A stretch of DNA of 64,000 nt from Odontesthes bonariensis (taxonomy: Eukaryota > Chordata > Actinopteri > Atheriniformes > Atherinopsidae), in contig NC_134513.1 in the NCBI RefSeq assembly GCF_027942865.1, forward strand, positions 38,521,429 to 38,585,428, written 5' to 3'. The translations under genes and the position numbers were made by a program. The notes beneath the pieces were generated by a model. It worked only from the letters and a program-made list of their open reading frames with translations, made no database searches and was not told where the DNA came from. Positions within the stretch are counted from its first letter, which is position 1. The number at the start of each line of letters is the position of its first letter. This document shows, one piece after another, positions 30,527-41,147 of the stretch.

Positions 30527-33500
30527 TCAGCTGGATGAGATGTGCATCACCTTTGATGGAGGGAACACCCAGCTGAACTTTGCAGAAGCTGCGCTGCTGA
30601 TTCAAGGCTCCGCCTGCATCTACAGCAAGAAGGTGGGTGTCGGCTGTCAGCAGAGTGTGTGGTCATGTGACCGGTGGGTGGAGCTCTGACTGAACTGTCT
30701 GGGGTGTTTTCAGGTGGAGCTGCTGCACAGCCTGGTCTACCAGACCCTGGAGTACATCAACGACAGGAACAAGAGGTGAGCTACGTCCTGACGCCGCTGT
30801 GTCCTCCTGACAGGGTGGAGTTGTGCTTTACTCTCTGTGTGTGTGTGTGTGTGTGTCCTCCTGACAGGGTGGAGTTGTGCTTTACTCTCTCTGTGTCCTC
30901 CTGACAGGGTGGAGTTGTGCTTTACTCTCTGTGTGTCCTCCTGACAGGGTGGAGTTGTGCTTTACTCTCTCTGTGTCCTCCTGACAGGGTGGAGTTGTGC
31001 TTTACTCTCTCTGTGTCCTCCTGACAGGGTGGAGTTGTGCTTTACTCTCTCTGTGTCCTCCTGACAGGGTGGAGTTGTGCTTTACTCTCTCTGTGTCCTC
31101 CTGACAGGGTGGAGTTGTGCTTTACTCTCTGTGTGTCCTCCTGACAGGGTGGAGTTGTGCTTTACTCTCTCTGTGTCCTCCTGACAGGGTGGAGTTGTGC
31201 TTTACTCTCTGTGTGTCCTCCTGACAGGGTGGAGTTGTGCTTTACTCTCTCTGTGTCCTCCTGACAGGGTGGAGTTGTGCTTTACTCTCTGTGTGTGTCC
31301 TCCTGACAGGGTGGAGTTGTGCTTTACTCTCTCTGTGTCCTCCTGACAGGGTGGAGTTGTGCTTTACTCTCTCTGTGTCCTCCTGACAGGGTGGAGTTGT
31401 GCTTTACTCTCTGTGTGTCCTCCTGACAGGGTGGAGTTGTGCTTTACTCTCTCTGTGTCCTCCTGACAGGGTGGAGTTGTGCTTTACTCTCTGTGTGTCC
31501 TCCTGACAGGGTGGAGTTGTGCTTTACTCTCTCTGTGTCCTCCTGACAGGGTGGAGTTGTGCTTTACTCTCTGTGTGTGTCCTCCTGACAGGGTGGAGTT
31601 GTGCTTTACTCTCTCTGTGTGTGTGTGTCGTCCTGACAGGGTGGAGTTGTGCTTTACTCTCTGTGTGTGTGTCCTCCTGACAGGGTGGAGTTGTGCTTTA
31701 CTCTCTGTGTGTCCTCCTGACAGGGTGGAGTTGTGCTTTACTCTCTGTGTGTGTGTGTCCTCCTGACAGGGTGGAGTTGTGCTTTACTCTCTGTGTGTGT
31801 GTGTGTCCTCCTGACAGGGTGGAGTTGTGCTTTACTCTCTGTGTGTGTCCTCCTGACAGGGTGGAGTTGTGCTTTACTCTCTGTGTGTGTGTGTCCTCCT
31901 GACAGGGTGGAGTTGTGCTTTACTCTCTGTGTGTGTGTCCTCCTGACAGGGTGGAGTTGTGCTTTACTCTCTGTGTGTGTCCTCCTGACAGGGTGGAGTT
32001 GTGCTTTACTCTCTGTGTGTGTGTCCTCCTGACAGGGTGGAGTTGTGCTTTACTCTCTGTGTGTGTGTCCTCCTGACAGGGTGGAGTTGTGCTTTACTCT
32101 CTGTGTGTGTGTCCTCCTGACAGGGTGGAGTTGTGCTTTACTCTCTGTGTGTGTGTCCTCCTGACAGGGTGGAGTTGTGCTTTACTCTCTGTGTGTGTGT
32201 GTCCTCCTGACAGGGTGGAGTTGTGCTTTACTCTCTGTGTGTGTCCTCCTGACAGGGTGGAGTTGTGCTTTACTCTCTGTGTGTGTCCTCCTGACAGGGT
32301 GGAGTTGTGCTTTACTCTCTGTGTGTGTGTCCTCCTGACAGGGTGGAGTTGTGCTTTACTCTCTGTGTGTGTGTCCTCCTGACAGGGTGGAGTTGTGCTT
32401 TACTCTCTGTGTGTGTGTCCTCCTGACAGGGTGGAGTTGTGCTTTACTCTCTGTGTGTGTGTCCTCCTGACAGGGTGGAGTTGTGCTTTACTCTCTGTGT
32501 GTCCTCCTGACAGGGTGGAGTTGTGCTTTACTCTCTGTGTGTGTCCTCCTGACAGGGTGGAGTTGTGCTTTACTCTCTGTGTGTGTGTGTCCTCCTGACA
32601 GGGTGGAGTTGTGCTTTACTCTGTGTGTGTGTGTGTGTCCTCCTGACAGGGTGGAGTTGTGCTTTACTCTCTGTGTGTGTGTGTCCTCCTGACAGGGTGG
32701 AGTTGTGCTTTACTCTGTGTGTGTGTGTGTGTCCTCCTGACAGGGTGGAGTTGTGCTTTACTCTCTGTGTGTGTGTGTCGTCCTGACAGGGTGGAGTTGT
32801 GCTTTACTCTCTGTGTGTGTGTCCTCCTGACAGGGTGGAGTTGTGCTTTACTCTCTGTGTGTGTGTGTGTCCTCCTGACAGGGTGGAGTTGTGCTTTACT
32901 CTGTGTGTGTGTGTGTGTGTCCTCCTGACAGGGTGGAGTTGTGCTTTACTCTGTGTGTGTGTGTGTGTGTCCTCCTGACAGGGTGGAGTTGTGCTTTACT
33001 CTCTGTGTGTGTCCTCCTGACAGGGTGGAGTTGTGCTTTACTCTCTGTGTGTGTGTCCTCCTGACAGGGTGGAGTTGTGCTTTACTCTCTGTGTGTCCTC
33101 CTGACAGGGTGGAGTTGTGCTTTACTCTCTCTGTGTCCTCCTGACAGGGTGGAGTTGTGCTTTACTCTCTCTGTGTCCTCCTGACAGGGTGGAGTTGGGC
33201 TTTACTCTCTCTGTGTCCTCCTGACAGGGTGGAGTTGGGCTTTACTCTCTCTGTGTGTGTGTCCTCCTGACAGGGTGGAGTTGTGCTTTACTCTCTGTGT
33301 GTGTGTGTCCTCCTGACAGGGTGGAGTTGTGCTTTACTCTGTGTGTGTGTGTGTCCTCCTGACAGGGTGGAGTTGTGCTTTACTCTGTGTGTGTGTGTGT
33401 CCTCCTGACAGGGTGGAGTTGTGCTTTACTCTCTGTGTGTGTCCTCCTGACAGGCGGAACAAAGAGAAGGCGGGGGCTCAGAATGGCGACACAAGCAGGG

Positions 33501-36500
33501 CGGCGAGCGGCCACGACACTGACGACTTAGCTGTGGTGAGAAGATGAAAGTGGTTTAAGTTTTGTTTAGAATAGGAGATGTCCACAGAAAGTCTCTTCTC
33601 ATCTGGAGATGAGCCTGGAGAACAGAAAGAACCAACAAGGTGCCCAGCCGAGGTGCCACCAACAAGGTGCCACCAACAAGGTGCCCAGCTGAGGTGCCAC
33701 CAACAAGGTGCCACCAACAAGGTGCCCAGCCGAGGTGCCACCAACAAGGTGCCACCAACAAGGTGCCACCAACAAGGTGCCACCAACAAGGTGCCCAGCC
33801 GAGGTGCCACCAACAAGGTGCCCAGCCGAGGTGCCACCAACAAGGTGCCCAGCCGAGGTGCCACCAACAAGGTGCCACCAACAAGGTGCCACCAACAAGG
33901 TGCCCAGCCGAGGTGCCACCAACAAGGTGCCCAGCCGAGGTGCCACCAACAAGGTGCCCAGCCGAGGTGCCACCAACAAGGTGCCACCAACAAGGTGCCA
34001 CCAACAAGGTGCCACCAACAAGGTGCCCAGCCGAGGTGCCACCAACAAGGTGCCCAGCCGAGGTGCCACCAACAAGGTGCCCAGCCGAGGTGCCACCAAC
34101 AAGGTGCCACCAACAAGGTGCCCAGCCGAGGTGCCACCAACAAGGCGCCACCAACAAGGTGCCCAGCCGAGGTGCCACCAACAAGGTGCCCAGCCGAGGT
34201 GCCACCAACAAGGTGCCCAGCCGAGGTGCCACCAACAAGGTGCCCAGCCGAGGTGCCACCAACAAGGTGCCCAGCCGAGGTGCCACCAACAAGGTGCCCA
34301 GCCGAGGTGCCACCAACAAGGTGCCCAGCCGAGGTGCCACCAACAAGGTGCCACCAACAAGGTGCCCAGCCGAGGTGCCACCAACAAGGTGCCCAGCCGA
34401 GGTCCCACCAACAAGGTGCCACCAACAAGGTGCCCAGCCGAGGTGCCACCAACAAGGTGCCCAGCCGAGGTGGTGTCCCCCCCTCAGTCAGAGGTGGTCC
34501 CATGACATTTTGTTCCATGTAAATGTTGGGGCAGCCGGATCAAACCGCTGTATTAAAGACTGATCCGGTCATTATCATCACTGGTCATAATAAGTAATAA
34601 TAATATAAGCTGAGGGGGAGGATGTGTTCTTAAAGTTTCAGTCCGTCTGTCAGATTTAATTGTGAACATAGAGCTGATATCATTCTGGAAACTCTTTTGT
34701 ATTCAGGAGTACTAAATGTTGTGTCAGCATCAGCAGGAAGAAGCTTTAGAGGAATCAGAAACATTCAGAACCTGAAGCCACCTCCAGCAGCTGTTTCTGG
34801 GCATTCTGGGTAACGTAGTCTGTGTTCTGTTTGCCTCCTCAGTTCTCTCTTGTGGACCTGGAGGCTTCAGAAAACTCCCAGAAGTCTGACTCCAACACGG
34901 TGAGTTGGTTTCCTCTCAGGCTGAAGCAGATAACCTGAGACTGATCTGATCTGAGAGTCTGTTTCCATTCAGACTGTCAAGGTGACTCCTCTCCCTCCTG
35001 AGTCTCTGGTTCCCCCTGAAACCCACGAGAAGCAAAAGCTGCCCCTCATCAGGTCAGTGTGTCCGTCAGTCTGCTGACAACAGGCGTCCTGAAAAGTAAA
35101 GCTCCTCCATTTTAGTAGTTATGAGAGTTTAAGGTAATGAAACCCAAAGAGGAAGTGAGCTTCAGGTCCATCACTTCATCTGAAGGAGGACCACTGAGCA
35201 GTCTGTTCATGTTAGATGTTATCATGACTGGAACCGACCCAGATGTTTCTAACTGACCCGATTCTGCTGCTCTCAGTATGAAGGGTGAGGTGGTGTGCAG
35301 CCAGAAGGACTTCAGGATCAACCTGTTCATCCCAGGTGAGGACGACCTGATCCGGCTCACGCTCCGGGCGGCTGCAGCGTCCAGCTTCCTGCTGGACCAG
35401 CACCCTGCGGGGGAGGACCAGCACCCTGCGGGGGAGGACCAGCACCCTGCGGGGGAGGACCAGCACCCTGCGGGGGAGGACCAGCACCCTGCGGGGGAGG
35501 ACCAGCACCAGCAGTCAGGTTTCAGAACCTCCTCTTCACCTGGCTCTCTGGTTCTGGATGTCCCCTGGTTGCTGTAATGATGGTTTGTTGTTGCAGACGC
35601 TGCAGAGAACTTCCTGCCCTTAGATGAGGACAACATGGACCAGGACCAGGACCCAGAGGAGCACGTTGAGCGGCACCAGGTCTCGGTACTGCTCTGTTCC
35701 ATTAAAGAGCAGCAGGCTAACCGGTCTCTCCTGGACGGGTGTGTCACACCTGGACGGATTTGTCTCTCCTGGACGGGTGTGTCTCTCCTGGACGGGTGTG
35801 TCTCTCCTGGACGGGTGTGTCACACCTGGACGGGTGTGTCTCTCCTGGACGGGTGTGTCACACCTGGACGGTTGTCACACCTGGACGGGTGTGTCTCTCC
35901 TGGACGGGTGTGTCACACCTGGACGGTTGTCACACCTGGACGGGTGTGTCACACCTGGACGGGTGTGTCTCTCCTGGACGGGTGTGTCACACCTGGACGG
36001 GTGTGTCTCTCCTGGACGGGTGTGTCACACCTGGACGGGTGTGTCTCTCCTGGACGGGTGTGTCACACCTGGACGGTTGTCACACCTGGACGGGTGTGTC
36101 TCTCCTGGACGGTTGTCACACCTGGACGGGTGTGTCTCTCCTGGACGGTTGTCACACCTGGACGGGTGTGTCTCTCCTGGACGGGTGTCACATCTGGACG
36201 GTTGTGTCACCTGGACGGGTGTTTCACAGCTTTCGTTGTTTCAGGCTCCAAGTGACGGTGGGATGATCCGAGAGAGGCGGCAGGTGACAGCAGACCAACG
36301 GAGGCGGGAGGATAAGATTCCATCAGCTGTAGGTTCCCTGGTTAGTGACACCTGAGCAAACTCATGAAAGAAATGTGTGAAATGCATATTTTGTGGGTTA
36401 TGTGCATGTTCAGAGAAAAGCACCTGGTGGCTCATAGAAGTTTATGAAACTGGCAACAGAACACCCTCCTACAGTCTCTTCCTGCTGTGGGCTGAACCCC

Positions 36501-37073
36501 ACAGGAAGTCGGCCATTTTGGTTCAAAGGTTCATAGAACCTACTCCTCCCACAGACTACATCATGAAGGTCAGGAGTTGGACCAAATTGTCTTTTAGTCA
36601 CACACGTCTTAGAAGGTCGAGTTTCCATCAGTGGGTGTGGTTTGTCATAGCCCCGCCCACTCACAGCAGGAAGTCATATCTTTTGTTTTCTGACTTTTTA
36701 CGGAATGTGTGGGCGGGGAGTCGGACAGTTTGTTCAGAGGCGTTGGTGAAAACTTCACGGCTGTGTGTTCCAGGTCAACGTCTGGGCACTGCATGACCCG
36801 TACGCCCCCGCTGGCGAGGACAAGCCCTTTAAATCAGGTGAGCGCCAGGACCCCCGGGTGCTGCTGGGCCGTGGGTTTATGCGCTGACGGAGTTGTGCGT
36901 CCTCTGCAGGAAAGTGCTACAAGGTTCCTGACGGCGTGGACGACGGCGGGAAGAGGAAGAGGAAGCGAGCTGCGTCCCTGCAGGACTTCAGGAGCTGGTT
37001 CAGAGGAACCTGTGAGTGGTCACCCGCTCCCTCCCACCCTGTTCTGTTCAGCTGTGCCCACCTGTCACAGCCT

Positions 37074-37136
<63 letters not shown>

Positions 37137-40100
37137 CAGTCGACCCTCCGGAGCACAAGTTAAGGAGCGGCCCCACATTCACAGGTAACGTTTGGGGGAA
37201 ACATGTGAACACATGAAGCAGCAGCTTTGTCTTTCCTCTGAGATCCAGCTGTGACTTCCTGTTTCAGAGCTGAACTACATCTATCTGAGCTCCATAAAGG
37301 ACAAAATGAGGACCCAGAGGAGGCTCTGCAGGAGGGCGGTGAGACGCTTTCCCATCATGCCTTGAGGCGCTGCTGTTGGTGCTGTCGGACAGCAGTCTCT
37401 CAGATTCTGTTCTGAAGTTTCATGTTCTGCCCACGTGTTATTGGGCCCACCTTTGAACATCTGTAACGATGCTGAGACTCTGGTTTAATCTGGAAGGATT
37501 GATGAAGGAAGTTTAAAGAATAAACTTCCATGAATGCAGAACTGCTGATTCAGCTAAAAGATTTCCAAGAGAAACTCGTCTTTAAGACAGAATCTTTAGC
37601 TCATTCAGACAGATGAATAAAGTAATATCTGTGTGTCCAGAACAAGATTCTGCTGCTCACAGTTTCACTACCACAGTTCTGGTTCTGGTTCTGGTCTGAG
37701 TGGTGCTGTGGGCATTTTATCAGTTTCCTCTCCTTCTTTTCATCACTGCTCACTAAAAGCAGTTTACAGTCGGTTTGTGTGATGTCACTCAGGGTGTGGT
37801 GATGTCAGAAGAGGAGCTGAGGAGGACCTTCCTGCAGCCAGAGGAGGCGGGGCCCCAGTACCAGGGGGAGGAGCCTGTGGAGGTGCTCAGACACGCCGAC
37901 CTGTTGGGTAAGAATCAGCCGGGGCTGTTTGAGTCGGATCGAGTTCATCTGAGAGATTTAACGGGTGATTCTGTGGCAGGTGGAGACGACGACTCGGACG
38001 ACGACCACGAGGCGTTCCCTGACGACGGCCCGAACGCCATCTCACCAGGTAAACACGGCGAGCTGGGATCCAGATGTTGGGTGAGTTCAGGACCCGGTTC
38101 TAACGTGTTGTGTGTCCACAGAGGCTCAGAGAGACGAGCTGACCTACGAAGACCTGGTGAAGCTGCGGGTGGTGAGTGATGGGGGGCGTTACCGATGGGT
38201 CCGAGGGGCTGATGGTGTGTGTGTGACACGTGTGTGTGTGTTCAGGATCAGCTGGTTGTCAACAGTCGGGGCTACACTCAGGAGACGGCACTGTCCCGTA
38301 GAGTCAAAGACTGGGAGGACAAGATCCGGCCAGAGTTGGAGCTGCAGGTCAGTCACCAGAACCGGGTCAGAACCGGGTCAGAACCTGCACCCTGCGGCTC
38401 AGAGCTCACACCTGATGCCCAGTCCTGCTTCTGGTTTGTCTTCCAGGAGGAGCGCGCAGTCTTCGACATCCACGACTACGGCGAGCGGATCGTGAGGGCG
38501 CTGAGCAGCGTGGGCCGGCGCCGGGCCTTCTCCTCCATCGTTCACGGGCTGGACAACTTTGAGGCGTGCAAGTTCCTGCTGGCTTCACTGCAGCTGGTAA
38601 ATCTGACCCATCAGCCCCCCCCACCACTGATTGATTGATTGTACAGTTGTGAGTGACACAGGTATTAACTTCCAGGGTTTTTGGATCTTTCTGTCAGATG
38701 TTTCTTTGGTAAAACAATGAGCTCAGTTTAAAGGCTTTTACTGACCTTCATCCTGGCTGCTGTCACTCCTCTTCTGACCCAAATCCTTACTGATGGCAGC
38801 CACTGTTGCATCATCAACCACTGGAGTTCTCAGTGTGGGAAGGTTTCCTGTCCGTGGACCCAGAAGCTCTCAGATCCTGCTGGAAAAGCTTTGTTCTTCC
38901 AACTGTTCCTGGGTGCTCTGAGGACGTTCTGGTCCGGTTCTGTATCCGTCTGTCCTGGTGTTCTTCTTGGAGAGAAGCAGCTTCTTTGCAGCCCTTCTCG
39001 ACTCCAGGCCATCTTCCAGAAGTCTTCTCCTCCCCGTTCCTGAGCCGGGCCGTGATCCGGCAGCTGGATCACCTTCAGGAGGCGGAGCTTCCTGCTGGAA
39101 GTTGTTGATGACTGCCTGTGAAGCCTTTTTATGCAGCAGTGATGATTACAGGCGTTTCCCTACAGGTAGCCATGGTTACCAGAGGAAGAACCATGAATTT
39201 ATTTTTCATGACAAAGATGGACTCATCTGATCCTCTTAAGAACGTTCTGGAGTTGATAGAAGCCACCATGATAAACCTGTAGTTATGAACCAATGAGAGT
39301 TCAGGGTGGCTGTAGTACCTGCATGTTCCAGCATGCTTCAGACTTTAACCTCTAAAGTTTATATTTACAGTCGGAGATGAACATCATCATTAGATCCATG
39401 CCTGAGAATAAACAGGAAACAGCAGAATTCAACTAGATCTAGATTCAGAAACTCTGTTCATCTGTCATCTTCCACTTATCTGAGGTCAGGTTGTGGAGGC
39501 AACAGGTCAGATGTATAACCCCTCCAGAGAGTTCTGGTTCTGACCTGGGGCCTCCTCCGGATGGTGGATCCCCGCCCCCCTCTGAAGGAAACTCATTTCA
39601 GCCGCTTGTATCCACGACCTCATTCTTTGGGTCTCTACCCAGATCCAGTATCAATATCTCAGCCTATGGAGCACCTACTAACACCAAACTTTCCAGTTAT
39701 ACCCTCAGCAGTATTCTGAAGTTATTTACAGCAGGATTTGTTGATAAATCATTCCTGGCCTGATTTATGTGACATAATCAAAAAAAATGGCGCAAATCGA
39801 TTTATTTATTTTTAGGCTATGGACAGTATATTTTGATTTCCTAGGAAATGAAAGCAGATATCCTGAAATCCCTCGGTAATTTTCTTTTCACTTTGTGTGT
39901 TAACAAAATGGCTTTATCATATGTTCAGATCTATCTTCTGGAAATATATGCAAATTTGCGCAGTTAATGAGATGATGCCTAATTTGCATAATTAAACATA
40001 CAAATTTCTAAAACTTGCAATACTTTTTTTTTTTTTTTCATACTTGTAGAAGTAATCAACTGAGGAAGTTTCATGGTGATATCTATTATTTTAAAATATT

Positions 40101-40490
40101 GCCCTGTTCACCTGTAGTGTCTGGCCTTATGTCCACCAACACATGTAGGCTGGGTGCTCAGACTCCCATGATGCCTCAGTAACTCAGAGGGGAAAGATCC
40201 GGCTCTGTGTTCCACGACCTGGTGAAAACCTGAATGACTCTCTGTTTTAACTCGGTCCGGTCGGGTCCAACTGGGACAGAGCGTGTTCTGATCCGGACCT
40301 CTGAGCTGTGTTGCTGCTTCTGATTAACTTCTGATTGATCGATCTGTTATTGATCCCTCAGGCCAACGACTACACGGTGGAGGTGGACATCAGCAGCGGC
40401 CTGGAGGACAGTTTGGACACCATGTCTCTGACTCTGCTCAGCACTCACAGAGCGACAGACCGGTTCAAAACTCTGACGGCGTCCAGCTGA
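30320..40490 (+). CDS. NCAPH2: Condensin-2 complex subunit H2
   Basis: This is the kleisin-beta subunit of condensin II, the nuclear SMC2/SMC4 complex that shapes mitotic chromosomes. I joined 19 coding exons, all with GT/AG ends and consistent phase: 30320-30427, 30531-30632, 30714-30775, 33454-33535, 34843-34899, 34973-35052, 35277-35518, 35597-35679, 36245-36328, 36774-36837, 36910-37011, 37140-37184, 37268-37338, 37793-37907, 37980-38048, 38122-38171, 38246-38347, 38447-38596, 40362-40490. The sum is 598 residues, against about 605 in human. The N-terminus ([30 protein letters not shown]) and C-terminus ([12 protein letters not shown] near 511, [12 protein letters not shown]) match the family closely. 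A basic KRKRKR at 336-341 could be nuclear targeting, and an acidic DDDSDDD run lies in exon 15. The start is the ATG at 30320, which fits the human N-terminus; an in-frame upstream ATG (30191) is less likely. Exon 7 holds a 7-residue repeat and has an alternative donor at 35335. Confidence 0.95.
30495..30524. repeat. (GT)n in NCAPH2 intron 2, next to the acceptor
   Basis: A run of about 15 GT dinucleotides ends six bases before exon 2 (CCTCAG). It occupies the place of the usual pyrimidine tract. Confidence 0.9.
30799..33453 (+). repeat. Intron 3 minisatellite made of 3' splice-site modules
   Basis: Roughly 60 units of 40-50 bp: TCCTCCTGACAG then GGTGGAGTTGTGCTTTACTC and a variable (TG)n. 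Each unit carries a branch-like TTTAC about 25 bases before a pyrimidine-rich TCCTCCTGACAG. The last copy is followed by exon 4 (GCGGAAC) and is the acceptor required by the reading frame. The array fills nearly the whole intron. Confidence 0.95.
33631..34471. repeat. Intron 4 minisatellite (14 and 27 bp units)
   Basis: Two units alternate: AACAAGGTGCCACC (14 bp) and a 27 bp form containing CCCAGCCGAGG. Neither contains stops, so long frames run through on both strands (for example 33578-34522 and 33478-34518). It lies between exons 4 and 5 of NCAPH2, so these frames are spurious. Confidence 0.95.
35397..35501 (+). repeat. NCAPH2: Coding 21 bp VNTR in NCAPH2 exon 7
   Basis: Five full copies plus a partial of a 21 bp unit encode DQHPAGE in frame, about residues 204-238. 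The copies are nearly identical at DNA level, so the expansion is recent. Confidence 0.85.
35725..36227. repeat. Intron 8 minisatellite (about 17-18 bp units)
   Basis: Units of TGTCTCTCCTGGACGGG and TGTGTCACACCTGGACGG alternate. The second contains TCACACCT, the T-box consensus half-site. Open frames through it are by-products. Confidence 0.93.
36329..36773. other. NCAPH2 intron 9
   Basis: Contains CACAGGAAGTCGGCCATTTTG and AGTTTCCATCAGTG-type stretches that look like a dispersed fish repeat, but I cannot name it. No exon is needed between phases 0 and 0 here. Confidence 0.4.
37078..37134. repeat. (GT)n in NCAPH2 intron 11, next to the acceptor
   Basis: About 28 GT dinucleotides end directly before TTCAG and exon 12. 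Confidence 0.95.
37339..37792. other. NCAPH2 intron 13
   Basis: No repeat or extra exon recognised. A CTGGTT triplication (TTCTGGTTCTGGTTCTGG) lies near 37677-37695. Confidence 0.5.
38745..39290 (-). mobile_element. Tc1-like relic in NCAPH2 intron 18
   Basis: GGAGAGAAGCAGCTTCTTTG, CCAGGCCATCTTCCAGAAGT and GTGAAGCCTTTTTATGCAGC, followed by GGTAGCCATGGTTACCAGAG, match in order a known fish Tc1-like element read in reverse. The open frames are broken and no terminal repeats are recognisable. The transposase piece at 48297-48590 belongs to the same broad family. Confidence 0.7.
39465..39590 (-). mobile_element. LINE 3' relic in NCAPH2 intron 18
   Basis: CCACTTATCTGAGGTCAGG, then GGGGCCTCCTCCGGATGGTGG, matches the antisense of a common fish LINE ORF2 tail. 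It is the same family as 43595-43785. The clade is uncertain. Confidence 0.55.
39591..40361. other. Rest of NCAPH2 intron 18
   Basis: AT-rich, with a T15 run at about 40025-40039 and TATGCAAATTTGCGCAG-like palindromic bits. It looks like an old non-autonomous element but has no ends I can define. Confidence 0.35.
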
Positions 40491-40573
40491 ACGCTGGTTA
40501 GCCAGATAAGGTCCGATCACACAGAATCATGAACTCTTCTGTCCCCAGCTGTGTTTCTAATCTGAAGGTTTCT

Positions 40574-40579
40574 AATAAA
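40574..40579 (+). terminator. NCAPH2: NCAPH2 poly(A) signal
   Basis: AATAAA lies 84 bases after the stop codon, followed by a TG-rich stretch (GTGTGCTGCTGG). Confidence 0.75.
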
Positions 40580-40993
40580 ACTGCATGTTCTGACCTCAGT
40601 GTGCTGCTGGCTCATGTTTCAGCAGCTGAAACTCTTTAAATGGTTCAGAAACACCGAAAGGAGGCTTTTTCACTTTACTTTAGGGTGCAAACATGGAAGA
40701 ACTGATGTGAACTCTTACTGTAAGGAAACCATGTGTCCAGGAACCAGTGAGAAACTCTGCAGCATTCACAGGAAGCAGAACTTTACCGAACCTGTGGGTT
40801 GTTTTTATGGTTCGGAAAGTTCTGCTGCTCTCATTAAACACATTCAAGCTGATTTTAAGTGTCTGACTGATGATTAAATACTCTGAGGTTCTAGCTGGTG
40901 TTCTGGTCCGTGTTGTGACGCACAGCTGCTGTTCAGCTCAGCGGTCCCGCCTGACCCAAACAGAAGGAGACTTTGTGCACAGCAGCAAACATC
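40580..40993. other. Intergenic DNA between NCAPH2 and SCO2
   Basis: The two genes converge here. Frames 40599-40877 and 40870-41088 lack features of genes. Confidence 0.5.
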
Positions 40994-40999
40994 TTTATT
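40994..40999 (-). terminator. SCO2: SCO2 poly(A) signal
   Basis: The minus strand reads AATAAA 149 bases after the SCO2 stop codon. Confidence 0.65.
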
Positions 41000-41147
41000 A
41001 CCCTGAAACACAAGCACAGGAGCTGAGATGCGGTTCAGTTTCTCATGAGTCACACCTCCTGTCAGAGGACAACCTGAGCGTGCTTTAAGCCCCTCCTCCT
41101 GCAGGGGCGGGGGAGGGGCTTAAAGCAGCTGTAACACGGCTTTGGGC

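Noticed and set aside
30674..33547. A series of frames with recurring [11 protein letters not shown]
   Set aside because: These lie in the intron 3 array of NCAPH2; the frames follow unit length and do not continue the gene.
33478..34563. Long frames on both strands (263-346 codons)
   Set aside because: They are products of the stop-free intron 4 minisatellite. NCAPH2 splices across it in phase.
40599..41088. Frames between NCAPH2 and SCO2 as small genes
   Set aside because: No motif, no splice context, and they lie in the 3' flanks of both genes.
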